From Phytophthora colocasiae (lineage: Eukaryota; Oomycota; Peronosporomycetes; Peronosporales; Peronosporaceae): a stretch of 64,000 bases of DNA. Both the position numbers and the translations under genes were made by a program. This document shows positions 1 to 9,900 of this stretch, in pieces. The DNA lies in NCBI GenBank assembly GCA_018806915.1, contig JAGKQI010000064.1:1364001-1428000 (forward strand). The letters are read 5' to 3'. The first letter of the stretch is position 1. Every line of letters starts with the position of its first letter. The notes beneath the pieces were generated by a model that was given only the letters and a program-made list of their open reading frames with translations, made no database searches and was not told where the DNA came from.

Positions 1-753
1 TGGCGTACACCAGCACTAGCAACAGCGTCCACGTAGTGGTGTAGTTCCTCATAGCTGTCACAGTCGTCAACGCCGATGCGGCATTTCACCGTTACTTCGG
101 CCGCGGGGTGACCTGGATTCTCTTCCGCTGCTAGCACGACGTTGCGCTGCATGCTGGCGCAAATATCCCGCACCCGTTCAGGCTCCAGCATAAGACGGGC
201 TCCAAAACAGCGGCTGGACACCAGCGCGCTGGGGCAACCCGTATTCAGGTTGATTTCACAAAAGCCGCCGTAGGACTGGCTAAGATGCGCTGCGGCTGCG
301 TATGAGCACAAAAGTGTTAAATAAAATTGCTATATGCTCGGAATGGAGTAGCCTACCACCGAGGTCCTCGATGCTATTGCCACCAAGCTGCAGCGCGAGC
401 GGGGCTTCCACAGAGGTGTGGCCCAGGAAGTAGTCGAGATTCTTCTTCTGGTGGAGCAACTATCTCCAGCAAAAACACTCAGGTGAATGGTCAACACATC
501 AGTACGGGACCTTACGTAGACTTACGGTCTGATCCACCACCATCTCGGTGAACAGTAGCGTCTCCTTGGTGATCATGCGCATCATAAAGCGGTAGTGGCG
601 GTCTGTCCAGTCCATCTACGACAAAGCATATTTGCCACCATTAGCATCACCACCAACCACAGGATAATTGCTAGTTGATAAGAGGCGATGTACCATTGGC
701 GCGATGGATAAGCGAGCTACGGGTGGAAGAGCAGCCATGGTTCTCCTCAACAT
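1..753 (-). CDS. dusA: tRNA-dihydrouridine synthase (DusA type), spliced, 3' part beyond the window
   Basis: FMN enzyme that reduces uridine to dihydrouridine in the tRNA D-loop. I read four exons on the minus strand: 694-753, 526-615, 357-459 and <1-295, with introns 616-693, 460-525 and 296-356, all GT..AG and in phase. The joined protein shows [17 protein letters not shown], then LALQLGG, then [18 protein letters not shown] SRCFGARLM and [11 protein letters not shown], which are the FMN and substrate-binding motifs of the DusA branch, in family order. The start is MLRRTMAAL (753) or the second Met (738); a longer upstream exon cannot be excluded. The C-terminal half of the barrel and the helical domain lie beyond base 1. 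Exon phases and motifs make the identity secure. Symbol by homology to bacterial DusA; no other oomycete name is known to me. Confidence 0.9.
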
Positions 754-909
754 GCTCCGCACCCACTGGTTTTTTAAACTCGTGAAAACCGGTACTGGTA
801 GTAATATAGTAATCTTAGTACTAGTACTACATACGTACCGTGATATCGGTGTCAAGTGTCACCCCCCTGGTGCCAACAAATCCAATGATATGTAGGGATA
901 AACTCGAGA
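754..909. other. Short intergenic DNA between dusA and the hAT element
   Basis: AT-rich DNA upstream of dusA. Bases about 834-863 (ACCGTGATATCGGTGTCAAG and on) recur in inverted orientation at about 25018-25046, so a piece of an unidentified repeat lies here. Bases 902-909 (ACTCGAGA) are the left copy of the hAT target-site duplication. No promoter element was recognised. Confidence 0.4.
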
Positions 910-1069
910 TAGGGTTGTTATTTAGGAGTTTAATAGAAATTATTAAATATTTGGCCTCTCAATTAGGGGTTAATTGGAGCGAGATAAAATACGTCACGCT
1001 GAAATATTTCCAGTCCATCTTGGCCTATAAATGGCGGTTTTACAAAACTAGACAAGGCTGAGCCGCCTC

Positions 1070-2378
1070 ACAATTCTGGCAACTCCACGGTCGTGTCGAC
1101 CGTGGACAAGACCCTCGATCGCTGCCTGCTGGAACCCAGTGTGCGCAATCTCTATCATCAAGTTCAGCGCCCGATGAAGCCACCGCGATCATGAACGAGA
1201 AGAAGGACGCCACCGCAAACCCGGCAAGTTAAAGAAGGTGACTGCAAGCAGGTACAGAAGTCTGCAGCTAGCGATGGATTTTGCTAAGCGCTGACATATT
1301 GCGGCGCCTTCAGGGCGCTAGGAGTTTCGACCAAGTCGCTGGAACGCATGGCGGTGTACCGACTGCGCAACAGGTCTCCTCCAAAGCTTAGCACCCCCTG
1401 CAGACACAAAACGCACGAAACTCGTCCGCGACTTGAGTCAACGGCGCTGACCAACCTCCTATCAAACCGCTACGAACTGGTAAGACGGTCATGTGTAAAC
1501 GCAGTTTTGGACGTTAAGTACCCGCAGCAGCAACCGAGTAGATTGCTTTGCTGGGGTTTTCAAGGAGGAAGCAGAAAGACAATGGAGTCAGAATACGCCC
1601 ATGGCGCTACGGGAGCTGCTGGTGGTCACAGCCACAGAAGTTCGCGTGGTCCTCATGGCACAGGATGCATCCGCCGCTGCAGAAATGCAGGCCTAAATGG
1701 AAATTATTTATGAATGCTCAAGCTTCCTGGTAATAATCCGACTCATTACCACAATGTTACATTGGAACACACATGCAATGCCGTCAGTAGATTCGGCGGA
1801 GCTGTTAGCAGATAAGATGTTGTACGCCTATAATTTTGCGTTCACCGTAAAGCACTAGGCAGGACACCCACGAACAAACTCGTGCCGAACCTTCAGCCAC
1901 CAGGGCCAACCTCTAGTAAACGGACACCTTCTACATCCAAAGTGAGGACAACGTGTTACTACGGTGATGGGGACTACGACGAAAACGCGGCAGGAAAAGA
2001 GGAAGCGGCTGCATTATTACCGATTAAAGGCGACAAGAACAGGAAACGTTTGAAGACGGCGATGAAATGGCCAGTCTTTGATGGGGCCAGTGAATTGAGC
2101 AGTTGGTTATGTAGTGGTGGATGTAGTGGTGACTTGGGCGTTAAAAAGCATTTCCAGTTCCTGAATTTCTTCACGCACTAGATGCGCGTTCTCAAACGCA
2201 ATGACCTCGCCGAACCCCTCGGACTTGTAGCATACCATGGGAGCCCGTGATCTCAAACGTCAGCGTCCACTGCGGGAAGCGAGGCTTGAAGCCGCGAAGA
2301 ATAAGACAACCGATACTGGAGCAGCTGTTAAAGTGCATCTCGATGGCAGCGATGAAGGCCCTACAATGGAGACCATCA
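1070..2378. other. Gene-free interior of the hAT element, possibly captured host DNA
   Basis: This 1.3 kb lies between the left terminus and the transposase stop. Base composition looks richer in G+C than the AT-rich termini. Short stretches read like protein, for example + strand around 1559-1700 (ending in an Ala/Met-rich segment and a stop) and minus strand around 2180-2370, but no frame is open for long and I recognise no family. A hairpin with 10-bp arms (TCCACGGTCG, TGT loop) sits at 1084-1106. Capture of exon fragments by the transposon is an inference only. Confidence 0.35.
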
Positions 2379-4493
2379 CTACATGTAGAATGAAGTACCG
2401 TTTTCGGAATCACCAGCTTCATCATCAGCTTCATCGGCAAACTCGTCGTCTCCATCGTCGCTGTCAGCATACTCACCGTCAAAATTTGCAATCGACTCCA
2501 ACAACAAATTAAAGTCGTCACTTTCAAAGTCGAATACATGTATGCTTGGATCCTCCTCCTCGTCGCTCATGTCATCAACACTTTCAGCCACCGAAGGCGT
2601 TTGGTATATCACCTCCGATCTCGCACTCTTATCACCCCCGTTCGTGCGGATAAAAGATAATTTCTCCACACTTCGGACTCGCAGTTTATTGCGAGCCTTG
2701 CTGTGAATAAAACCTTGTGTGCTCCACAGCCTCTCACTTGCGGCGGATGAAGTAGGGCTGCTCAACACCTTTGCAGCAAAGTCACGGAGGACAGGCATAG
2801 TATCCTGTCCTGCCCACCAATCCAACGGTGGATACTTACTGTTTTCCTCCTTAGTCAGTGTGTCCCACGAGTTTTTCTCATCGTAAAATGCCGCCAATAG
2901 TGAGCGGAACCTTGTTGGGGTGACACCGTGCGGTAGCCCAAAGCGAACCGCCAATTCCACAGCTTTGTCGATCGTTTTGAGAGATGTGGTTGTTTCTTTA
3001 AAGGTCACAAAAGCGTCAGTCGGCTTAGATGGGTCCGGCAAATAGGCTATGGATGTAGAGTGAGACGGCGAGCGGATAAAGTTCCAACGGCTCTCGATCA
3101 TTTCTCGAATGGCTTTTTGCACCGACTTGTCATATGGACTGGGCAAGTCCGTGTCGTATTCCGGGGCCTTCATCATGCGATCAAACTCGTGGAGGATCAT
3201 GGAATTGGAGCACATATCCGATTCAAAGACAGCGAGCGCTCGAGTGATCGGTTTCGTCATTTTGATGACCATCCGAGCTGATTTCCAAAATTGACAATCC
3301 CCTACAATTTTCCGAGTCTCAATCAGCTTTGGCAACCGCTTCTTGTCCTTCATGTACTCGTTTATGAGGTTCGCGTTCCCAAACGCTGTCTGCAAAGCCG
3401 TTTTGTTAGCTAGGACCGATGCGATGCACTTTTCCTGTGAGTACCATCTTGTGGAGACTGGGGTTGATAATTCTCGTGGTTTACTCTTCCATGGAGAGAC
3501 CCGAACACGATGTGACTGAACACACCGACGTAATTTGCCGCGGACCCGAACAAATTTAGTCACTTTCACGGCATTCTTCAGCACCTCAGAGAACACGCTG
3601 ATCTTCGTGAAGATATCTTTGAGCAGAAGGTTCACAGCATGTGCACTACACCCGCTATATATCACGTTGGGGGGCTTTATTTCCACTAGTCTTCCAGCTT
3701 TTGCCATGGCTGGGGCGTTGTCAGATACAACGGATGTCAACTTTCCGATTCCAGCAACGGCTTCGATTTCCACGATGACTCTTGAGATATCACTGGCCAT
3801 GTCCTCCGAAGTGTGAGACGAGGACTTGCCCGACGACCACATCATAGGACGCATTTTTGGTGATGTTACAACGTAGTTCACAATACTTTCTCGGTTAATG
3901 TCAGTCCATCCGTCGGTCACCAGTGATAATCGCCTCTGTTTCTTGAGCATCACAGCTAACTCTTCTTGTTCGGACACGTAAGCGTCGTTCAGGTACGGAC
4001 CTGCTAGCGCTTGGCGTGTAGGCAATGTCAGGTTGGAGCAGCAGAGACGGAATGCCTCTTTAAGTTTGGGGTTCTCAATGTGACGCAATGCGATGCCACT
4101 ATTGTATATAAATTCGGCCATGAGGTGATTTATCTTCTCCAGTACACTCTCACGAACGACGGCTGTCCTAGGTGGTGTCTGGCGTCTTGGCGTGGAGTAG
4201 CTAGTTCGACGACTTTTGGGAGGAGAGAAGAAGCTTGGGTCGTCGTTCTGCCGTTTCTTGCGCTTCGCCATTATCTTCTTAGCGTGGTTCTCCCACTTGT
4301 TTTTCACAGCGGCGGGGATCGACTCGCACATCAAAATATGAGGAGCAATGTGCCGACTGAGCTGCGCGTTCTTCCAGGACTTCGGGCAGTGGAGGCAGGC
4401 CACATCTGGGTGCGTCTTCCCGATGTTTTTATTACGGGGAACCAAGACTTCGTACGCTGTCAATAACGGATCCTCCTCGCGCCCTGGCGGCAT
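2379..4493 (-). CDS. hAT transposase with BED zinc finger
   Basis: Transposase of 704 aa that would excise and insert the surrounding element. Domain order: BED-type zinc finger at about 30-75 (CLHC, then a His pair HIAPHI), a basic segment KKIMAKRKKR, the DUF659/hAT catalytic core at about 150-330 (VTDGWTDI, VVSDNAPAM, YSGCSAHAVNLLLKDI), and the C-terminal hAT dimerisation region at about 570-640 (WWAGQ, then SSAASERLWS and ARNKLR). The length is normal for the family and there is no internal stop. The ATG at 4493 starts just before the BED domain. An acidic tail follows the dimerisation region. The gene ends inside the element and is its only clear gene. Confidence 0.93.
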   Translation of the reverse strand: MPPGREEDPLLTAYEVLVPRNKNIGKTHPDVACLHCPKSWKNAQLSRHIAPHILMCESIPAAVKNKWENHAKKIMAKRKKRQNDDPSFFSPPKSRRTSYSTPRRQTPPRTAVVRESVLEKINHLMAEFIYNSGIALRHIENPKLKEAFRLCCSNLTLPTRQALAGPYLNDAYVSEQEELAVMLKKQRRLSLVTDGWTDINRESIVNYVVTSPKMRPMMWSSGKSSSHTSEDMASDISRVIVEIEAVAGIGKLTSVVSDNAPAMAKAGRLVEIKPPNVIYSGCSAHAVNLLLKDIFTKISVFSEVLKNAVKVTKFVRVRGKLRRCVQSHRVRVSPWKSKPRELSTPVSTRWYSQEKCIASVLANKTALQTAFGNANLINEYMKDKKRLPKLIETRKIVGDCQFWKSARMVIKMTKPITRALAVFESDMCSNSMILHEFDRMMKAPEYDTDLPSPYDKSVQKAIREMIESRWNFIRSPSHSTSIAYLPDPSKPTDAFVTFKETTTSLKTIDKAVELAVRFGLPHGVTPTRFRSLLAAFYDEKNSWDTLTKEENSKYPPLDWWAGQDTMPVLRDFAAKVLSSPTSSAASERLWSTQGFIHSKARNKLRVRSVEKLSFIRTNGGDKSARSEVIYQTPSVAESVDDMSDEEEDPSIHVFDFESDDFNLLLESIANFDGEYADSDDGDDEFADEADDEAGDSENGTSFYM

Positions 4494-4952
4494 CTGAGTA
4501 TTTGAGCAGGCCTTGAGAGTAAGTTGTATTGTATTGTGCGCGCTCTGAGCTGTCGACTCGACACATGGAATCCTGCGCAGGCTGTTGACTCGACAGGCAG
4601 AAGATCGCCAGGAATCTAAAATTACTAAACTCGCTATGCCTATGAAAGTAATGAATGGAAAAATACCGTTTCTGCTTGGGTTTTTAGGATTTATTAACCG
4701 TTAAGTGTCACACTAAGTTTAAAAGTGCACTTAATTACTATTAACTTCTAAAAACTTAATAACAACCCTAACTCGAGACGCGGTCTTTGTCAAACAGTTT
4801 TCTGGTTCTCTAATAGAGAACTTTCGGAGCCTGTTTTTCGTGCGTGTTTCAGCTTCAGTTCGAGGTAGACGTTGGTTAGGGGTTGTATGTCAACTCAAAC
4901 ATGGGTAGTGACCCAGTTACCTCAAGCCTACCCCTGCTGTATTTGAGTTGAG

Positions 4953-5927
4953 ATGGGTGGTGGTGACAGCCATTTCAAGACGTGCGCGATGTTTGTTGGG
5001 CCTAAGCTAACTGCCGATCAAGCGGTGGACGTGTTGGAGCAAGTGTGGCGTCTTTCCCGCGGCAGAAAGAAGCGGTTTTTGCGGATGATGAGGGTGCTCA
5101 AGAAGCTACACTGCTTTCGGTTGCGTGATGCAGCCGCTGTTGTTGATCATTCTCGTCGTTTTGACAAAATGCTGTCAGATGCAGTAGCACGCATTCGATT
5201 TCGGTTTACGATGGATCAACTGCATCTGCTTGCGTCTGTGATGAGACTTCCTCGAGATGGAGTTAGAACTAGTGCTGGAGATAACGTGCCACGAGTCGAA
5301 GCATTCGCGGTGGTTTGCCGAAGACTTTCTGAGACGTCGAAGCTGTACACGGTAGCTTCCGAGTTTGGTAGGTCTACTGCTGCTTACAGCCGTATCGTTG
5401 CGGCTACGGTTAGTTTGCTCTACAAGAACCACAAAGATATACTGTATTTCAACGAAGAACTGATTGCGTCAAGGATTGAGGCCTATTGTATGGCTACTCG
5501 AAATTCTGGTGCTCCGCTTCCCCGATGTTAAGGTTTTATAGACGGCACCAAGCAGTACATATCTCGCCCAAGTGCTCGTGAAATTGGATCTCTACCTAAC
5601 GAAAACTTGCAGAGATCGGTTTATAATGGTCATCCTAGAAAGCATTGCTTTAACTGGCAGAGTATCCAGGCTCCTGATGGAATAATCGTCAGCTTGTTTG
5701 GGCCAGTAGAAGGGAGAAAGCACGATTCGACTATGCTGAGTGTCAGTGGAGTCCTAGAGGTTATGGAAGAAAATCGGGACGGAATTTTCTCAAATAGAGT
5801 GATATATGGAGATCCTGCATACGGGTGCGGCAGATTTGTTTGTTCACCGTCGTCTGTTGCAAGCAGCGCAGGGGCGACTTTTAATGAGGGCATGAGCAGT
5901 GTACGCGAAAGCGTTGAATGAGGATTT
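4953..5927 (+). pseudogene. Harbinger transposase, 5' part (HARBI1-like), broken by stops and Copia
   Basis: N-terminal and catalytic part of a PIF/Harbinger DDE_Tnp_4 transposase. After an N-terminal helix-turn-helix-like region (about 60-190 aa) the frame hits TAA at about 5529, directly before GFIDGTKQYISRPS, the first catalytic Asp motif. It continues with NWQSIQAPDG and GRKHDSTML, then a second catalytic region VIYGDPAYG. A further frame slip follows near 5830-5890. The motif MSSVRESVE is followed by TGA where the family has Trp (EWGFG). At 5927 the Copia element begins. The two stops and the frame slip show that this copy decayed; whether before or after Copia arrived is not certain. 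Confidence 0.88.
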
Positions 5928-6189
5928 TGTTGAAAGCCGGGTCAAGGTATCCAGCTTTCCGGGATCACGCCGCCGTGCTGTGCAAGTTGCGAGCATACTG
6001 AAGGCGTCCCACAGCTGGGACCGACGGAAGATGTGTAGGCTGGGCGAGCTGGGTACGCTTGCATCGCGTCCAGGGCGCTCGTTGTACATGCAGTCCTAGA
6101 TACGAAGCGTTAACTGTCAATCACATCTCACTTCCAAACATTCCTCGTCAAGCACAAGTCCTCACCTCGAGAACGACCTCACTCTAATA
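5928..6189 (+). repeat. Copia 5' LTR
   Basis: 262-bp direct repeat beginning TGTTG and ending CTAATA. One mismatch to the 3' LTR. It should hold the element's promoter and polyadenylation signal, though I recognise no specific box in it. Confidence 0.96.
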
Positions 6190-6201
6190 GGTTATGAGCC
6201 C
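6190..6201 (+). promoter_or_regulatory. Copia primer-binding site matching the anticodon arm of initiator tRNA-Met
   Basis: Directly after the 5' LTR stands GGTTATGAGCCC. It is the reverse complement of GGGCTCATAACC, the anticodon stem-loop of eukaryotic initiator tRNA-Met (yeast-type sequence), not of a tRNA 3' end. Half-tRNA priming of this kind is known for Drosophila copia and yeast Ty5. The gag start codon (ATG 6194-6196) lies inside the site. Confidence 0.75.
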
Positions 6202-6639
6202 AACAACGGAGAAGACTGATGCCACGCAAGCACAACCGCCGACCAACATCCGCGGCGACGACGACGCAGTCAGCGTCAGTTCGACTGCGGCCGATGGGAT
6301 GTCGAAGCTGCTGGAGATGGTGGCTGAGCTCAAGGGGGATGTAGGTGCTCGCCTTCAAAGGCTTGAGAACCGCCTCGTGGACGATGATCAAACGTCGGTT
6401 GCGTCATTGGGAAGCAGCACCTTCCGTGCGTACGCGGAGGCGCGCTCCGGAGTTGGCCGTCGCATGACGATCGCGTCGCTTGAGGACGAAGTCATGCACG
6501 CCTCCGCGCGACAAAACGCTGCTAGAGGTGCTGGTGCGGCCGGCGCTGGTGGGCAGCAAGCCCAAGCCCGGGTGGGGTGGGTGTCTGTCCAGCGTCCCAG
6601 CGACGTGTCTTCGATGGATCGGTGTCCTGGTGGATATAC
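6194..6639 (+). pseudogene. Copia gag, N-terminal part, cut by a small insertion
   Basis: The gag-pol frame opens at ATG 6194 within the primer-binding site and runs through an acidic, Ala-rich N-terminal region (LLEMVAELKGDVGARLQRLE looks like a short coiled coil). At 6639 it meets a 251-bp insert. Translation through the insert stays open until 6934, where it stops, so only a truncated Gag could be made from this start. Without the insert the frame is the same as that of the downstream gag-pol ORF. Confidence 0.85.
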
Positions 6640-6898
6640 AGACAACGACACAAATACCCGGGCAACACAAAACCCGGGAACACGAGAAAATGCATTTATT
6701 TTGACCAATCCAATTGCTAGAAAAACACTATACATTACGAACCTTGAAAATGTAAAAATTGGATGGCCAGCAGCTAAAACGCCGGGGCACCGGCCAGTCC
6801 TACCACTGTATAAAATGCCGCGGAAGCAACACAGCTACACCGTAAAAGTGACCCCAAGCGCAAGGTCAAGGTTTTGCTGCGAATGGTGGCGGATATAC
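6640..6898. mobile_element. Unidentified 251-bp insertion plus its 8-bp duplication inside Copia gag
   Basis: GGATATAC is duplicated at 6632-6639 and 6891-6898. Between the copies lie 251 bp that are more AT-rich than the retrotransposon. Deleting 259 bp joins the two gag frames exactly, which shows the segment was inserted after the Copia itself. The segment has no terminal inverted repeats, no poly(A) tail and no LTR-like TG..CA ends that I can see. An 8-bp duplication is typical of hAT or Merlin-like elements, and the flanks allow an 11-bp duplication with one mismatch (MULE-like). The family is unknown. Confidence 0.8.
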
Positions 6899-6905
6899 GC
6901 CAGGA

Positions 6906-9900
6906 ATGATGGCGCCACGACTAAGTGTTCGTGATCTTCGCGTGGCCATCGAGCCGTTTACTGGGAAGGAATTGTACAAGGGGCTGGGTGCGGGTTTTGC
7001 TTCCTGGGGCCGACGCTTTCTGCGACAGGTCCGCATTGCTGAAGAACTGAGCAGCACGTCGTGGCCCGAAAATGTGAAGCTGGATGTGCTCGGCCGGTAT
7101 CTGTCTGAAAAGGCAGGCCGCCATTTCAATAGTCAAGTGGATGCTTGGTATTTGGAGAACCCCACGCTATGGTACGCCATGGACCAGATGAATGCTGCCT
7201 TCGGGCCCAAGGTATCCAAGTCCCAAGCGCTACGATACTTCACGGCCAAAAAGGACAACTCCGTCACGTGGAATGACCACCTGCTCTTTCTGATGGCTGT
7301 GAGCGATGCAATCGGAGGCGCTAATGACTTAGTGCTAGAGAATATCGCGAAGTATGCAAGCCCGAGAGAGGACCTGCTGGCAGTACTCCTCGCCAGGTAC
7401 AATCCACACAGGACGGATCATTTGCGCCAGGCTGAAGAGCTGGTGCACTTCGCGCAATTGAGTGACCACGGGAGCGCCAAAGGTACCGCGAAAGCGACGG
7501 TCGCAGCAATTGGGGACAAGAGACGCACGAGTGCAGTGGGTGAAGGGGATAGCCGAAAGTGCTACAGGTGTGGCCAAGTCGGTCACCTGAAGCGCAACTG
7601 TCCCAGTGAAAGAAAACCAGCGTTTCTGCTGGCGGTAGCGGAAAGTACTGAGGGATCGGATTCCTGGATTCTTGATAGCGGGTCCAGTCGCCATCTCGTG
7701 CGCCAGCCAGAGCAGCTCACGGACGCGATAGCTATCGATGAAACCTGCCTCCTCCCGAATGGCGACAGCCTGCGGCTTCGGCTAAAGGGAACTGCACGCT
7801 TCACGGTAGTGGTGGACGGTGAGCCGCGGGTTATGGAACTCCGTGACGTGTACCACGCGGACAAATTGCCATGGAACATCATTTCGTATGGAAAACTGGA
7901 CGAACGTGGCTACGAGCTGCGCTACAGGAACGGGGTTCGAGCGCTTGTGCGGCGTAGCGATGGGTTTAAGGTGTTTGACGTGCACAAGGACTCAAACAAC
8001 GTATTAACGGTCACGGTGGAGAACGGAGCTTCCAGCACCACTGCGGCTGCTGAGTCAAGGATCGTAGCAGCTATCTCAGAAGCGCTGGCGGTGCCACTTG
8101 ATGATGTACAGGAGGGAAGTCTCTACCACTTTCATGTGCGGCTCGGTCATCTGGCCTACGATACTATCGAGAAGATAGCGGAAGATGCTGGCAGCGGTAT
8201 CAGGCTCACGGACAAAGAGCGACCGGTCTGTGTGGCGTGTGCACAGGGGAAGCAGCGCCGCAATAAGCAGTCGGTCAAGGACACAGGCGCTAATGCGCCG
8301 ATCGATCGTGTAGGCGAGGTGATCTGCAGCGACATTAAAGGTCCGATCACTCCGCGTGACTGGCGGGGGAACAGGTATATGATCAACTTTGTTGATCACA
8401 AGTCCAGCTACTGCCGCGTGTTCTTGGCCAAGAGCAAGGACAGCGCCACTAAACAATTCGAGCACTTCCTCGCATATTTCGAGAAGCGATTCAACTGCAG
8501 CGTGCACTGCTTGCGGACGGATGGTGGAGGCGAGTACAAGGTGGTAGACCCATTCTGTAAGAGTGCGGGTGTGCGACGTCAGGTGTCCGAAGCTGACAAT
8601 CAAGCCTCCAATGGAAAAGCAGAGCGGATGCACCAGACGATCATGGGCATGGTCCGCTCCATGATTTTCGGTTCGGATCTACCGTTGTGTTTCTGGGGGG
8701 ACGCAGCGGAATACGCGGCTTACATCCTAAATCGCAGCCCGACCCGGAGCAATCCCGGTCGCGCGTCTCCGCTAGAACTGCTAACCGGACAGAAACCCAC
8801 GGTGACCGACATTGTTGTTTTTGGGTCGTCATGCACAGCGATTCGAGACAAGAAACCGAGCGCCCTAGCTCCCCGTGCGGAGGAAGCTGTCATTATTGGC
8901 AAGAATGACGAGACCAAGGGATATCGAGTGCTGTTCAAGAAGGACCGTGTTGTTCGTACTACACAACACGTTAGGAACGTGCAAACCCTGAGCCCGGCCA
9001 CAAACGCCCAACTCAAGCGTCAGTTGGATGCCGGGCGAACCAACGGATCCAACGGATCCGGCGACACTATCGAGCAACATAACGATCAAGCGAGAGCGAA
9101 TGACAGCCTTTATCGGCTTGACGGACATGAAGATCGGAAGGAGACACCATGTTTACCATCGTCTACGTCAAGGACCCGAAAGACGTCGCGTGGTAAGCGC
9201 GGGGGACGAGGTAACACAAAGGTCACCGAATCCGTGCCGGCGAAGGGAACGCACTCCATGGTGACTCGAAACGGTGGTTCTAAGACACCACCACGCGAGG
9301 TCATCGGCACTGTGTACCATGAAGATCCCAAGAACTGGAACGCCGCAATGAAGTCTGAGGAAAGCGACAAGTGGCGTGCAGCAGCTGAGTCTGAACTGGC
9401 ATCTCTAGAAGATAACGACACCTGGGAGCTGGTGGTACGGACGAGCGAAGTGCGGCCGCTGCACACGAAATGGGTCTTCAAGACGAAGAAGGACGCTAAC
9501 GGCAACGTGGAGCGATACAAAGCTCGCTTGGTAGCTTGTGGGAACGAACAAGTACTGGGAGTCAACTACACGATGACATTCTCAGCTGTCATGGACGCTA
9601 CTAACACCAAAGTGATTCTAGTATTGTCGATAATCTGGCGCGTCCCGGCCAGACACGGCGATGTACCAAATGCCTACGTGAAGGCCGAGACCGAGCCCGA
9701 CATGGACATCCATTTGCACGTCCCGCAAGGCATGGAGGTGAACGAGAGTAAAATGCACGAAGCAGGTGTCGAAGATCAAACCAGAATGGTGTTGCGACTC
9801 AAGCGCAGTCTGTACGGGCTGAAACAGGCCGGACGTCTCTGGGCGAAGACGCTGCACGACCACCTCATCGATGGTGGCTTTACGCAGTGCGTGACAGACA

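Larger units (their letters stand above)
910..4770 (-). mobile_element. Complete hAT DNA transposon with 8-bp target duplication
   Basis: Cut-and-paste transposon of 3861 bp. Both ends begin TAGGGTTGTTATT as perfect 13-bp terminal inverted repeats, followed by partly matching AT-rich subterminal DNA. The element is flanked by ACTCGAGA at 902-909 and 4771-4778, a perfect 8-bp target-site duplication, as expected for hAT. It carries one full transposase gene on the minus strand (2379-4493) and a 1.3-kb stretch without a gene on the left. An intact ORF, exact duplication and matching ends suggest a fairly recent insertion and possible autonomy. Its right end abuts the old Harbinger element. Confidence 0.93.

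Noticed and set aside
327..551. 74-aa + strand open frame
   Set aside because: It is antisense to exon 2 and the introns of dusA; the spliced minus-strand gene explains the sequence fully.
616..855. 79-aa minus frame as a separate gene
   Set aside because: Only its middle (RLSIAPM) is coding; it is the first dusA exon followed by intron sequence.
4771..4815. TWA target duplication for the old Harbinger
   Set aside because: The bases next to the AGAGAAC repeats (AAT left, GTC right) do not match, so no duplication is claimed.
6194..6934. 246-aa ORF as a separate Copia protein
   Set aside because: Its last 85 codons lie in the inserted 251-bp segment; the true frame continues in the following gag-pol ORF.
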